A program made the position numbers and the translations under genes. A stretch of 64,000 bases of DNA, from contig NZ_BJMV01000004.1 of assembly GCF_006539345.1 (NCBI RefSeq), positions 124,001-188,000 on the forward strand, read 5' to 3'. The stretch is from Acetobacter peroxydans. GTDB taxonomy: Bacteria > Pseudomonadota > Alphaproteobacteria > Acetobacterales > Acetobacteraceae. The notes under the pieces were generated by a model. That model had not been told where the DNA came from. It made no database searches and worked only from the letters and a program-made list of their open reading frames with translations. Position 1 is the first letter of the stretch; each line of letters begins with the position of its first letter. Of the stretch, positions 40,429 to 50,045 are shown piece after piece.

Positions 40429-43065
40429 ATGCCCGCGCCGACCGAGCATGACGGCATGAAGGTTTCCGCGCGCCTGCCCGCCGCCCCGCCAGAGCCAAGC
40501 CCCGCCAGACCTGCGCCGGAAGGCGCGTGTGTGCGGGCCATTCTCGGCCCCACCAATACAGGCAAGACCCATCTCGCGCTTGAACGTATGCTCGCGCACG
40601 AGTCCGGTATTATCGGCTTCCCGCTCCGGCTGCTGGCGCGGGAAAATTACGAGCGCATGGTACAGGCCAAGGGCGTACGATCTGTCGCCCTCATCACGGG
40701 GGAAGAAAAAATCATTCCCCCCCATGCGCGCTGGTTTTCCTGCACGGTCGAGGCCATGCCCGCATCCCCCCTGCCGAGTGGACAGCCGGTGGATTTTGTG
40801 GCCGTGGATGAAATCCAGCTCTGCGCCGACCCCGAGCGTGGCCATATCTTTACCGACCGCCTGCTGAATGCACGCGGTGCCGCGGAAACGCTGTTTCTGG
40901 GCGCGGATACCATCGCGCCGCTGCTGAAAACGCTGATCCCGCAGATTGAAATAGACACCCGCCCGCGCCTGTCGGCCCTGTCCGGGGTGGGGCACAACCG
41001 GCTTTCGCGCCTGCCGCCACGCTCGGCCATCGTCGCGTTTTCCGTGGCCGAGGTCTATGCCATCGCCGAGCTTATCCGGCGCAAGCGCGGCGGCTGCGCC
41101 GTGGTAATGGGCCAACTTTCACCCCGCACGCGCAATGCGCAGGTTGCCCTCTACCAGAACCGCGAGGTGGACTATCTGGTCGCCACCGATGCCATTGGCA
41201 TGGGGCTGAACATGGATATCCACCATGTTGCCTTTGCGGGGTTGTCCAAGTTCGACGGGCAGCGACACCGCCTGCTGAGCGCCGCCGAGGTGGCCCAGAT
41301 TGCAGGACGCGCCGGACGCGGCGCACGGGACGGCACCTTTGGCACGACCGGCACATGCCCGCCCCTGAACGAAGCCATGGTGGAAGCGGTGGAGGAACAC
41401 CGCTTCGAACCACTCCACAGCCTATGGTGGCGCAACAGCGCACTGGATTTCGCCTCCCTGCCAGCCCTGCACGCCAGCCTGTGCCGCAAGCCGCCCATGC
41501 GCTGCCTCCGTCCGGCGGAACCTGCGGCGGATATGTTGTGCCTGCACGCCTTCATGCAGGACGCTAGCATCAAAGATCTGGCCTGCACGCCCGAACGGGT
41601 ACGGCTGTTATGGGAGGTTTGCCAGATCCCCGATTTCCGCAAACTGGGGGAAGATAGCCATATCCGCCAGTGTGCCCAGATTTTCACGCTGCTCGCGCGC
41701 AGGGGGCGCCTGCCGTCCGACTGGCTGGGGGCGCGCCTGCACGGTATGGACAGCACCGATGGCGATCTTGACTCCCTCATGCAACGGCTGATGGGTATCC
41801 GGATCTGGTCCTATGTTTCCGCCCGGAGCGACTGGGTTGAAAACGCCGCTCACTGGCAGCGCCATACCCGGCAACTGGAAGACACCCTGTCCGATGCCCT
41901 GCACGAACGCCTGACCGCCCGCTTTGTGGACCGCCGGGCCGCCAGTCTGGCCCGGAGGCTGGAAGAGGCCGATGGCAAACCGCTGCTTTCGGCCATGAGC
42001 CGCTCAGGCGAGATCATCGTGGAAGGCCACGCCGTGGGCCACATGCGCGGCTTTGCCTTCGCCCCTGATGCCGAGACCGCCCGCATGGATCAGCCGCTGA
42101 TCCTGCGCGCGGCACGCCGGGCAGCCCGCACGGAAATGCCGCACCTTATCGCGCGCTTCATGCAGGCGGAGGACGCCGAACTGGCGCTGGATACCGAAAC
42201 CGGCACACTGAGCTGGCAGGGCGAGAACATTGCCCGGCTGCGCGCCGGCCTGTCGGTTCTGTTGCCGGATATTCTGGTGAAAGACGCGGAGTTTCTCGAC
42301 GCAGGGCAGAAAGAGAAAATCCGCGCACGGCTGACCCGCTTCGTCACCGCCCTGATCCGCCACGAACTGGCGCCTCTTTTCCAAGCCGAAGCCGCCGTGC
42401 AGACGCATCCCCTCCCGCGCGGGCTCGTGCATGGCCTGATGGAACACGGCGGCGTAGCGCCCTGCCCCCTGCTGCCGCCCCTGTCGGGTGCCGAAAAGAA
42501 ACTGCTGGCCCGGCTCCATATCCTGCACACGCACGACGTGCTGTTCTGCACCCGCCTGCTGCGCCCCGGCGCCATGGCGCTCCGTCGCCTGCTGCTGGGC
42601 ATCAACCGGCAAGCTACCCTGCCCCCGCTCCCTCCAGCCGGTGCGGTTTCCATCTCCTGCCCCACGCCACCCAGCGCGGCTGACAGGGCCGCGTATCTGA
42701 GCCTTGGCTGGCTCTATGCCGCCCAGACCCTGGTACGACTCGATCGTGTCGCGGCTATCCGCATGGATATGGAGTCGCTTGCGCGGCAGGGTGCCAAACC
42801 GGCTCCCACCAATCTGGCGTCACGACTGGGAGTTACAAAAAAAAACCTGCCGACGCTGCTCCGGGCACTGGGCATCCGTCTGTATCCGGCAACGCCCCTG
42901 CCAGACGGACAGCCCGCCCCCCCGGCTCCGCTGCTGATACTCCCCCCTGCAAACGCAAAAAAACCCGGCGGAAAACGCGCCCGTTCGCAAAAAAACGCTC
43001 CCCTTTCCCCCCGCATGGCAAGCGGGCCATTTGCCGCTCTTGCAAGACTGCGAGAGCGGCTGTAA
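40429..43065 (+). CDS. Suv3-like superfamily 2 helicase (paralogue 2)
   Basis: About 878 residues. Walker [14 protein letters not shown] (39-51), motif Ia [13 protein letters not shown], motif II DEIQL (about 127-131), [18 protein letters not shown] and QIAGRAGRG in the second lobe, then a long C-terminal region ending in a Lys/Arg-rich tail ([13 protein letters not shown]). Start ATG 40429 or 40456; the earlier frame runs into the aminopeptidase 5' region. This copy is followed by fdxA, a gene order I recall for the alphaproteobacterial Suv3 helicase, so it is probably the orthologue and the 27.3-kb gene the divergent paralogue. Confidence 0.9.
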   Translation: MPAPTEHDGMKVSARLPAAPPEPSPARPAPEGACVRAILGPTNTGKTHLALERMLAHESGIIGFPLRLLARENYERMVQAKGVRSVALITGEEKIIPPHARWFSCTVEAMPASPLPSGQPVDFVAVDEIQLCADPERGHIFTDRLLNARGAAETLFLGADTIAPLLKTLIPQIEIDTRPRLSALSGVGHNRLSRLPPRSAIVAFSVAEVYAIAELIRRKRGGCAVVMGQLSPRTRNAQVALYQNREVDYLVATDAIGMGLNMDIHHVAFAGLSKFDGQRHRLLSAAEVAQIAGRAGRGARDGTFGTTGTCPPLNEAMVEAVEEHRFEPLHSLWWRNSALDFASLPALHASLCRKPPMRCLRPAEPAADMLCLHAFMQDASIKDLACTPERVRLLWEVCQIPDFRKLGEDSHIRQCAQIFTLLARRGRLPSDWLGARLHGMDSTDGDLDSLMQRLMGIRIWSYVSARSDWVENAAHWQRHTRQLEDTLSDALHERLTARFVDRRAASLARRLEEADGKPLLSAMSRSGEIIVEGHAVGHMRGFAFAPDAETARMDQPLILRAARRAARTEMPHLIARFMQAEDAELALDTETGTLSWQGENIARLRAGLSVLLPDILVKDAEFLDAGQKEKIRARLTRFVTALIRHELAPLFQAEAAVQTHPLPRGLVHGLMEHGGVAPCPLLPPLSGAEKKLLARLHILHTHDVLFCTRLLRPGAMALRRLLLGINRQATLPPLPPAGAVSISCPTPPSAADRAAYLSLGWLYAAQTLVRLDRVAAIRMDMESLARQGAKPAPTNLASRLGVTKKNLPTLLRALGIRLYPATPLPDGQPAPPAPLLILPPANAKKPGGKRARSQKNAPLSPRMASGPFAALARLRERL

Positions 43066-43229
43066 GCCTGCCCTGCTTTCGGGGTAGGGACAGGCATACC
43101 GCTCACGGGTTGCCATCAGACAAAAACCCCCCCATATCTGCGCCTTCCTTGGTGACGCGGTCTGTATGCCGGTCATCTGATCCCAACCGGCGTGCATGGC
43201 ACGACCGCCAGATATATTCGGAGATGGCA

Positions 43230-43562
43230 ATGACCTACGTGGTCACTGAAAACTGCATCCGCTGCAAATTCATGGACTGTGTGGAAGTCTGCCCCGTTGA
43301 CTGCTTCTACGCCGGTGAGAACTTCCTGGTCATCAACCCGGATGAGTGCATCGATTGCGGCGTGTGCGAACCGGAATGCCCCGCGGAAGCCATCTTCCCC
43401 GACAGCGACGACCGCTCGGCCGCGTGGGCCGAAATCAACACCAAATATGCCGCCCTGTGGCCCAACATTACCCGCAAGGGTACACCGCCCGCCGATGCGG
43501 AAGAATGGAAGGACAAGCCCAACAAGGCCGACCTTCTCTCTCCCGAACCGCAGAAAGACTAA
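43230..43562 (+). CDS. fdxA: 7Fe ferredoxin FdxA
   Basis: 110 residues. N-terminal cluster ligands [18 protein letters not shown] and second cluster [12 protein letters not shown] give the [3Fe-4S][4Fe-4S] ferredoxin pattern, followed by the usual C-terminal tail ([19 protein letters not shown]). ATG 43230 is preceded by GGAGATGGCA; a longer frame is not supported. Soluble electron carrier, possible partner of Fpr. carD, often next to fdxA, is absent. Confidence 0.95.
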   Translation: MTYVVTENCIRCKFMDCVEVCPVDCFYAGENFLVINPDECIDCGVCEPECPAEAIFPDSDDRSAAWAEINTKYAALWPNITRKGTPPADAEEWKDKPNKADLLSPEPQKD

Positions 43563-43653
43563 GCACCCGGCCCATGCCGCCCCGCCAGCCGGGCGCATGA
43601 GCAACGGAGTGCCGCTGGTGCATCAGGCACCGCCAAAGCTCCAGCAAACATTG

Positions 43654-43688
43654 AAAAATGGCGCCGGTCTCCCCGGCGCCATTTTTTT
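43654..43688 (+). terminator. Intrinsic terminator after fdxA
   Basis: ATGGCGCCGG (43658-43667) pairs with CCGGCGCCAT (43673-43682), preceded by A5 and followed by T7. Confidence 0.9.
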
Positions 43689-43801
43689 GTCTGCGGCATC
43701 CATCCGGCCCCACCGCAACGCTTGCGCCAGCACAGGCCGAACACGGCTGGCAAAAAACATCCGCCACGATAGCCGAGCCACAGCCAAAGACCTGCCCCAT
43801 A

Positions 43802-43839
43802 CGCAAAAAACCCCCGGAGCCATAAAGCTCCGGGGGTTT
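43802..43839 (-). terminator. Terminator of the cyo operon
   Basis: AAACCCCCGGAGC (43808-43820) pairs with GCTCCGGGGGTTT (43827-43839). Read on the minus strand it is followed by TTTTTT. The 163 bp between fdxA's terminator and cyoD hold no credible gene. Confidence 0.88.
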
Positions 43840-43889
43840 CGCCATGTTCACAGCACCCTTCGCAAAGGGTGATCAGGCATTCAGCCTGA

Positions 43890-44219
43890 TCAGCGTGACA
43901 TCATATTCATGGTGGTGTTCGTCATGATGAACACCGTGCCCACGATCAGGATGGTCACGAAAGCGACGGTAAACACGAAGCAGATGTTGTTCCAGCGCTG
44001 CTCGGACGAGCCGCCCATGTGCAGGAAGTAGTGCAGATGCACCAGAACCTGAACCAGAGCCAGCATGGACAGAGCGGCCAGCGTGCCCATGGGGGACAGG
44101 CTGTGCGTCGAAACCACAAGGAACGACAGAACCGTAAGAACAACAGCGAGGACGAAACCGACCAGGTACGATGACACGCTGCCGTGGCTTTCGCCGGAGG
44201 AGTTTGTTTGTGTGCTCAT
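43890..44219 (-). CDS. cyoD: Quinol oxidase subunit IV
   Basis: 109 residues with three transmembrane segments; starts MSTQTNSSGESHGS, with an overlap of TGATG with cyoC. Contains the family's VHLHYFLHMGGSSEQRWN. Accessory subunit of the four-subunit heme-copper quinol oxidase; the family assists CuB assembly. Named cyaD in some acetic acid bacteria. Confidence 0.95.
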   Translation of the reverse strand: MSTQTNSSGESHGSVSSYLVGFVLAVVLTVLSFLVVSTHSLSPMGTLAALSMLALVQVLVHLHYFLHMGGSSEQRWNNICFVFTVAFVTILIVGTVFIMTNTTMNMMSR

Positions 44220-44824
44220 CAGATCATGCTCGCCAGATAGACATAGGAGAAAACGCAGATCCAGACGATATCCAGGAAGTGCCAGAACAGGCTCAGGCAG
44301 GTGAGCTTGTTCATCATGCGTTCCGGGATTTCGGTGGTGCCCATCAGCTGAACCATCAGCGTCAGGATCCAGATCAGGCCGCATGAAACATGCAGACCGT
44401 GCGTGGAGACCAGCGTGAAGAAGGCAGACAGGAACGCACTGCGATCCGGGCCAGCCCCTTCGGCAATCAGGTGTGCGAATTCACGCACTTCCAGACCCAC
44501 AAAGCCCAGACCCAGCAGGAACGTGACGCCAAGCCACATGATAACCTGACTGATCTGGTTTTTATGGGCGGCAATCATGCCAAACCCATAGGTGATGGAA
44601 GAGATGAGGAGCAGGGCTGTTTCCAGCCCAAGCCCGCCGAATTCGAACAGTTCATGCCCGGTCGGGCCGCCGTTGAACTGGTTTCTCAGAACCGCAAAGA
44701 CGGCAAACAGCGAGCCGAAAATGATGCAGTCCGTCATCAGATAGACCCAGAACCCGAACACCACCGGAGATTCGTGATGGTGTTCGTCGTGGCCCGCGGT
44801 CTGAACAGTTGTATCGTGTGCCAT
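44219..44824 (-). CDS. cyoC: Quinol oxidase subunit III
   Basis: 201 residues, five transmembrane segments. Contains FGFWVYLMTDCIIFGSLFAVFAVLRN and HGLHVSCGLIWILTLMVQL, typical of CyoC. Start overlaps the cyoB stop (TAATG). The N-terminus carries a His-rich HDEHHHES stretch. Confidence 0.95.
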   Translation of the reverse strand: MAHDTTVQTAGHDEHHHESPVVFGFWVYLMTDCIIFGSLFAVFAVLRNQFNGGPTGHELFEFGGLGLETALLLISSITYGFGMIAAHKNQISQVIMWLGVTFLLGLGFVGLEVREFAHLIAEGAGPDRSAFLSAFFTLVSTHGLHVSCGLIWILTLMVQLMGTTEIPERMMNKLTCLSLFWHFLDIVWICVFSYVYLASMI

Positions 44825-46815
44825 TATTCAGCTGCCTGTGCCATCAGTTTACGGGTGTGCTCGTTTTCGATCCGGGCAACCTCTTCGGCGGGAATGTAGA
44901 AATCCACATCCTTGTTCGCGCTGCGGGCAATCACGGTGGCAATCACGCCAACCAGACCGACCACCGCGAGCCACCAAATGTACCACACCGCGGCAAAGCC
45001 GAAGATCAGGGCGAACAGACCCGCGGCAATACCGGCCACCGTGTTCTTGGGCATATGGATCGCCTGGTACTGAGCACCGGCCTGACGTGTATCAATGCCG
45101 TTTTCCTTGTCGTGCATGAACGCATCGATCGAATGCACATGAGGAACAATGGCGAAGTTATACACAGGCGGCGGAGAAGACGTGGACCATTCCAGCGTAC
45201 GGCCGTTCCAAGGATCGCCCGAAACGTCACGGTTTTCCGGCAGGTTGCAGTCACGAATGGAGACGTAAAGCTGCGTCAGCTGGCAGGCGATGCCCAGCAG
45301 GATCAGAACCGCACCCACTTCAGCAACCAGCATCCAGGGATACCAGGCCGGGTTGTCATAGTGGTTCATACGACGGGTCATGCCTTCGAAACCGAGGACA
45401 TAGAGCGGCATGAACGCAAAGTAGAAGCCAACCAGCCAGAACCAGAACGCCCGCTTGCCCCATGCTTCATTCAGCTTGAAGCCCAGAACCTTGGGAGCCC
45501 AGAAGTTCATGCCGCAGACGTAACCGAAATACACACCGCCGATAATCACGTTATGGAAGTGGGCAATCAGGAACAGGCTGTTGTGCAGCACGAAGTCGGA
45601 ACCCGGAATGGCCATCATAACACCGGTCATACCACCGATGGTGAAGGTGACCATGAAGCCAACCGCCCAGTACATGCAGGCATGGAAGCGGATACGGCCC
45701 TTGTACATGGTGAACAGCCAGTTGAAGAGCTTAACACCAGTCGGGATCGAAATGACCATGGTCGCAATACCGAAGAAGGCATTGACGTCCGGGCCAGCAC
45801 CCATCGTGAAGAAGTGATGCGCCCACACAAGGAAGGACAGCACCATGATGGAGCAGGTTGCATAAACCATGGTGTTGTAGCCGAACAGGGGCTTGCCAGA
45901 GAAGGCAGGCACAACTTCGGAGAAGACACCAAAGGCGGGAATGACAAGAATATAAACTTCAGGATGGCCCCAAGCCCAGATCAGGTTCAGGTACATCATC
46001 TGGTTGCCGCCACCATCATTGGTGAAGAAGTGCATACCGAAGTAACGGTCAAGACCCAGCAGGGCCACCGCAACGGTCAGCACGGGGAACGACACCATGA
46101 TCAGGATGGAGGAGCAGAAAGCGGTCCAGGTGAACACCGGCATTTTCATCCAGCTCATGCCCGGAGCGCGCATCTTCACGATCGTGACGAAGAAGTTCAC
46201 GCCCGTCAGCAGCGTGCCGACACCAGAGATCTGGATCGCCCAGATATAGTAATCAACGCCAACACCGGGGCTGAACTGCGTCTCAGACAGCGGCGGATAC
46301 GCCAGCCAGCCGCACTGCGAGAATTCACCGACGAACAGGGAGATGTTCACCAGAATAAACGCGGCAGCCGTCATCCAGAAGCTCAGGTTGTTCAGGAACG
46401 GAAAGGCCACGTCACGTGCGCCGATCTGCAGCGGCACAATGAAGTTGAACAGACCGGTCATGAACGCCATGGCCAGGAAGAAGATCATGATCGTGCCATG
46501 GGCCGAAAAGATCTGGTCGTAGTGATGCGGCGGCAGATAGCCGGGGTTGCCGGCATAGGCCAGCGCAAGCTGGGTACGCATCATGATGGCGTCCGCGAAA
46601 CCGCGGGCCAGAGCAACCAGCGCCAGCACAATGTACATGACGGCCAGACGCTTGTGGTCAACAGTGGTAAACCACTCTTTCCACAGATAACCCCACTTGC
46701 CGTAATAGGTAATCAGCCCCAGCACCGCGATACCGATGATGCAGACGCCAATAAATGTTCCAACAACGATTGGCACATCCAGCGGAAGCGCCGATAAAGA
46801 AAGTCTCCCGAGCAT
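44824..46815 (-). CDS. cyoB: Quinol oxidase subunit I (heme-copper catalytic subunit)
   Basis: 663 residues with about 15 membrane spans. Quinol-site residues are conserved with CyoB: Arg and Asp in [15 protein letters not shown] and His/Gln in [17 protein letters not shown]. The D-channel Glu and CuB ligands are in [16 protein letters not shown] and HHFF, and the heme ligands in [10 protein letters not shown]. It reduces O2 to water and pumps protons. Heme O versus heme A cannot be read from this sequence; ctaA 14 kb away makes a heme-A form (cytochrome a1/ba, cyaA) plausible. Its antisense strand holds a long spurious frame. Confidence 0.96.
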   Translation of the reverse strand: MLGRLSLSALPLDVPIVVGTFIGVCIIGIAVLGLITYYGKWGYLWKEWFTTVDHKRLAVMYIVLALVALARGFADAIMMRTQLALAYAGNPGYLPPHHYDQIFSAHGTIMIFFLAMAFMTGLFNFIVPLQIGARDVAFPFLNNLSFWMTAAAFILVNISLFVGEFSQCGWLAYPPLSETQFSPGVGVDYYIWAIQISGVGTLLTGVNFFVTIVKMRAPGMSWMKMPVFTWTAFCSSILIMVSFPVLTVAVALLGLDRYFGMHFFTNDGGGNQMMYLNLIWAWGHPEVYILVIPAFGVFSEVVPAFSGKPLFGYNTMVYATCSIMVLSFLVWAHHFFTMGAGPDVNAFFGIATMVISIPTGVKLFNWLFTMYKGRIRFHACMYWAVGFMVTFTIGGMTGVMMAIPGSDFVLHNSLFLIAHFHNVIIGGVYFGYVCGMNFWAPKVLGFKLNEAWGKRAFWFWLVGFYFAFMPLYVLGFEGMTRRMNHYDNPAWYPWMLVAEVGAVLILLGIACQLTQLYVSIRDCNLPENRDVSGDPWNGRTLEWSTSSPPPVYNFAIVPHVHSIDAFMHDKENGIDTRQAGAQYQAIHMPKNTVAGIAAGLFALIFGFAAVWYIWWLAVVGLVGVIATVIARSANKDVDFYIPAEEVARIENEHTRKLMAQAAE

Positions 46816-46819
46816 AGTC

Positions 46820-47746
46820 CTATTCCTTCATGTTCATGTCGGACATCGCGGACTGCTGCACCTGGATCATCTTACCTGTGCTTTTGTCCATGATCATGCC
46901 GTTGTTGTATTTAGCAACAATAGTGTTGAACATGCCGGGTTCAACGTGCGCGAAATATTCGACGGGGTTCGCCTCGCTGGGCGCGGCCAGCTTCGGATAG
47001 GTCTGTCCATCCAGCTCTTCAGAGGAAGAACGAACCTTCTCGACCCAGGCGTTGAACTCATCATTGCTCATCGCCAGAGCGTGGAACCGCATGTCGGAAA
47101 AACCGCGACCGCTGTAATTGGCTGATTCACCCGCGAAATCACCCGGCTCGCTGGCCATCAGGTGAAGCTGGGTCTGCATACCCGCCATCGCGTAAATCAT
47201 GGAGCCAAGGCGCGGGATGAAGAAAGCGTTCATGACGGAGTCAGAGGTGATATCAAAATCAACCGGGGTATTAAGCGGCATGGCCATCTGGTTGACCACG
47301 GCAATCCCTTGCTCCGGGTAGATAAACAGCCATTTCCAGTCCAGTGCCACCACCTGCACATGCAGAGGCTTGGTGTTGGCTTCAGCCGCAAGCGGCTTGT
47401 AGGGATCAAGGGAATGACAAGTCTGATAGGTGATCACCGCCAGAAACAGAATAATCAGGGACGGGACGCCCCAGATCACCACTTCAATCTTGTTGGAGTG
47501 GCTCCATTTCGGCAGATATTCCGCGCTGGTGTTGGACTGACGGTAGTGCCAGGCAAACACCAGCGTCAGAATGATTGTCGGTACCACAACGATCAGCATC
47601 GCAATCACGGAGGTGGTGATCAGGGATTTGACGCCCTCACCCACCGGGCCTCTCGGGTCGAGAACATCTAGTTCACACCCCGCAAGCAGCAACGCTGACG
47701 ATAGGCCGCCTAATCGCGCCAATCTCGCCAGTAACTTGTTTTTCAT
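46820..47746 (-). CDS. cyoA: Quinol oxidase subunit II (lipoprotein)
   Basis: 308 residues. Lipobox LLAGC with acylated Cys24, two transmembrane segments (about 40-62 and 85-107), then a periplasmic cupredoxin fold lacking the CuA ligands, as in quinol oxidases ([21 protein letters not shown]...[24 protein letters not shown]). First gene of the operon; ATG 47746 has AGAGG 7 bases upstream (a GTG precedes it). 4 bp before cyoB. Confidence 0.95.
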   Translation of the reverse strand: MKNKLLARLARLGGLSSALLLAGCELDVLDPRGPVGEGVKSLITTSVIAMLIVVVPTIILTLVFAWHYRQSNTSAEYLPKWSHSNKIEVVIWGVPSLIILFLAVITYQTCHSLDPYKPLAAEANTKPLHVQVVALDWKWLFIYPEQGIAVVNQMAMPLNTPVDFDITSDSVMNAFFIPRLGSMIYAMAGMQTQLHLMASEPGDFAGESANYSGRGFSDMRFHALAMSNDEFNAWVEKVRSSSEELDGQTYPKLAAPSEANPVEYFAHVEPGMFNTIVAKYNNGMIMDKSTGKMIQVQQSAMSDMNMKE

Positions 47747-48328
47747 CACATGCCTCTTGGTTCTGACATCAACATAGCCTCATAAGCTCCTGCCCTGCTG
47801 CCATAGAACGCCTGACAGCGGCAAGAGAAACCACGCCATGGACATATTCCGCCCTTCCTCGCGCCACAAACCCGCCTGGGCATCCAGAAAGACAGACACC
47901 AAGGCGCGCAACATGGCAGCGCGAAGCATGACAACAACGCAGTGGACTGCACCTTATTCCCTGCAGGCTGATTCTCAAACTTCAGAAACGTTCCATCTGC
48001 CTTTCGTCACAAGGCATTACTGCTCATTCCGTCAGGCCGGAAATTTGGCACAGGCTTTACCCTTCCTGCGGCCGCGTCTTCAGAAAGGCGGGATGTAAAT
48101 CAGATAATGGCAAAATTTAGCTCCGTTTTTCTGATCGCCGGATGCGCTCCCGTGCTCTCTTTTTCGTTACAACGATCGCGCCTTCCATCAGGACCGCTTC
48201 ACTCCTCATTCTGACTGGACATACCGGTATTCATTTCCGGCATACCTGAGCGCACAAAAAAACCCGGCCTCGAAAGGCCGGGTTATCTGCGTTCCTCCCG
48301 CGGGGGAGGCGTATCGCCGAAAGCGAGA
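47747..48328. other. Intergenic region upstream of cyoA
   Basis: About 580 bp, comparatively AT-rich, holding the cyo promoter region. On the minus strand GGAACGTT (47995-47988), 8 bases, then TTGAGA (47979-47974) resembles the motif seen at 5205 and 25534. Short open frames here look random. The right end carries the Bax-inhibitor terminator and a CCTCCC/GGGAGG hairpin near 48294-48309. Confidence 0.45.
48255..48284 (-). terminator. Terminator of the Bax-inhibitor-1 gene
   Basis: AACCCGGCCT (48261-48270), tetraloop, AGGCCGGGTT (48275-48284); read on the minus strand it is followed by six T. Confidence 0.9.
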
Positions 48329-49105
48329 TTAATCGCCTGAATTCCGCACACCCATGAACTGGAGCAGGAACTGGAAAAGATTGATGAAATTCAGATAGAG
48401 GTTGAGCGCATCATATACGCTCCGCTTGCCCATCATCTCCGGGCTTTCGTAGGCCGCGACCTGCATGTAGGTCATCCGGATACGCTGGGCATCAAACGCG
48501 CAGAACGCCGTAAAAATCAGCACGCCAGCGCAGCTATAGAGATAATAGACCGTCGGGCTATGCAGGAACATGTTCACCAGCCCGGTGATAAGCAACCCGA
48601 ACAGGCCCATCATCATGAACGAGCTGAACCGCACCAGATTAGCTTTGGTCGTGTAGCCCCACAGCGATGTGGCGGCGAACATGCATGACGTCACCAGAAA
48701 AACGCGCATGATCGACGTGCCGGTATAGATGGCAAAGATGCTCGCCAGACTGGCTCCCATGGCCGCCGAGAACGCCCAGAACAGTGTCTGCGCACCCTGA
48801 AGCGAGAGCCGGTTGATGCCAAACGACAGCACCAGCACGAATGCCAGCGGTGACAGCATGGCCAGATCACCCAGCAGCGTCGGCCGCAGCATCAGCCCGC
48901 CCGACGGCGTCATCATCTGCTGGAAAAACAGCGCGCTCAGGGTCGTGTTGGCTATGACATAGGCCACGATACCGGTCAGCAGCAGACCGGACGCCATCCA
49001 GTTATAGACACGTAGCATGTAGGATCGCAGTCCGGCATCCACGCTGGCCTGCGCGTTCCATCCCGATGCTGAAGCAGGGGAACGGTAGTCCCGACTAAAC
49101 GACAT
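48329..49105 (-). CDS. Bax inhibitor-1 / YccA-family membrane protein
   Basis: 258 residues starting MSFSRDYRSPAS, with AAGGAGAG 7 bases upstream. About seven transmembrane helices from residue 30 onward: LRSYMLRVYNWMASGLLLTGIVAY, TLFWAFSAAMGASLASIFAIYTG, and the C-terminal DAQRIRMTYMQV...NLYLNFINLFQFLLQFMG signature with the conserved Asp. The family includes YbhL and YccA (FtsH substrate/regulator, calcium-leak channel in the TMBIM fold). Physiological role here unknown. Single-gene unit with its own terminator. Confidence 0.92.
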   Translation of the reverse strand: MSFSRDYRSPASASGWNAQASVDAGLRSYMLRVYNWMASGLLLTGIVAYVIANTTLSALFFQQMMTPSGGLMLRPTLLGDLAMLSPLAFVLVLSFGINRLSLQGAQTLFWAFSAAMGASLASIFAIYTGTSIMRVFLVTSCMFAATSLWGYTTKANLVRFSSFMMMGLFGLLITGLVNMFLHSPTVYYLYSCAGVLIFTAFCAFDAQRIRMTYMQVAAYESPEMMGKRSVYDALNLYLNFINLFQFLLQFMGVRNSGD

Positions 49106-49273
49106 TTTACACTCTCCTTGTCCGGAACTGGCCGGGTTCAGTTTATAATTGTGGTTGCTCACCTTCTACGTCAAGGGTGGGAAGCATGTATGGCATAACA
49201 TTAAGGCAGGAGTGAGCGCGCCTTCGGCGTGGTCATATATCCCGCAAGTCCTTTTCAGCCCCACGGTGTTGCC

Positions 49274-49837
49274 ATGTTCCTAATCGCCGGCCTTGCCGTT
49301 CCCCCCGAAATGACCCGGTTTTTCCGCGCGTTACAGGGCTTCTTTCCATCCGAGCATTGGCTTCCGGCCCCTGTGCTGGCGCTGCCCTTGATAATGTTGG
49401 GGGAAGCGACCACCCTCACAGCCATGGAAGAGCTGGATCACGGTCTGATGACACTGCGTCTGAAGCAGTCGATCGCGCTGAGTCATACCGGCTTCACTCT
49501 TGTAGAAAGACAGCGCCGAATCTTGCTGGCGGCCCTCGTACAGGGGTCTGAAACAGATCACCTTTCCGTGAAAATCCGTTCCGCCGCACGCCGGGCCGGG
49601 CTCGCGCCAGCCCCCCCTTACACCCCCCTGGCAGTGCCTCTGGCAGACGTTACGGCGGCCCCCGTAGAAGAGGTTAACCACTGGCTGTCCATCCATTATG
49701 CCACCGCTCCTGATCAGGAGGAACTCTACGAATTCACTGTGTTCAGTTCAGGGAAAAACCGTGATCCACTGTCCCTTGAAAAGGAGGCTGACTATCCCTT
49801 CACGAACTGTTTCAGACCTGATCCAGATTTGTTGTAA
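49274..49837 (+). CDS. Degenerate 2'-5' RNA ligase/2H phosphoesterase-fold protein
   Basis: 187 residues from MFLIAGLAVPP (an upstream GTG at 49229 is possible; neither has a strong ribosome site). The layout resembles LigT: N-terminal lVAGLAVPPE, a mid segment ending in FLGE-like LPLIMLGEAT, and a second motif FTPHLTLAR-like YTPLAVPLADV, then LYEFTVFSS. Both HxT/S catalytic motifs appear lost: the first reads ALPLIM and the second TPLAVP. I therefore read it as a probable non-catalytic descendant; confidence in the family is moderate. It lies about 210 bp upstream of adhA. Confidence 0.65.
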   Translation: MFLIAGLAVPPEMTRFFRALQGFFPSEHWLPAPVLALPLIMLGEATTLTAMEELDHGLMTLRLKQSIALSHTGFTLVERQRRILLAALVQGSETDHLSVKIRSAARRAGLAPAPPYTPLAVPLADVTAAPVEEVNHWLSIHYATAPDQEELYEFTVFSSGKNRDPLSLEKEADYPFTNCFRPDPDLL

Positions 49838-50045
49838 CAACAATGGCGGCAGGTCGGCTATCCTCATGACACGGCGTTACCGTGTCTCTACCGCCCTGTA
49901 AGACCTGCAAATTATCCACGCCAGAAAGGGCAGCTATTCGCGGCACGTGATTGACATCGCGCTCGCGGCTTGGCTGATGTGTCAGAAACCGGACCACCGG
50001 CTATTATTTTTTCCTCACCTTTACACCAGTCGAGGACATGAACGC

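Noticed and set aside
44809..46797. Plus-strand open frame of 662 codons opposite cyoB.
   Set aside because: Shadow of the oxidase subunit; His/Arg-rich translation without any recognisable motif.
47838..48098. 86-codon plus-strand frame in the region upstream of cyoA.
   Set aside because: No ribosome site, no recognisable motif; random-looking composition in an AT-richer regulatory region.
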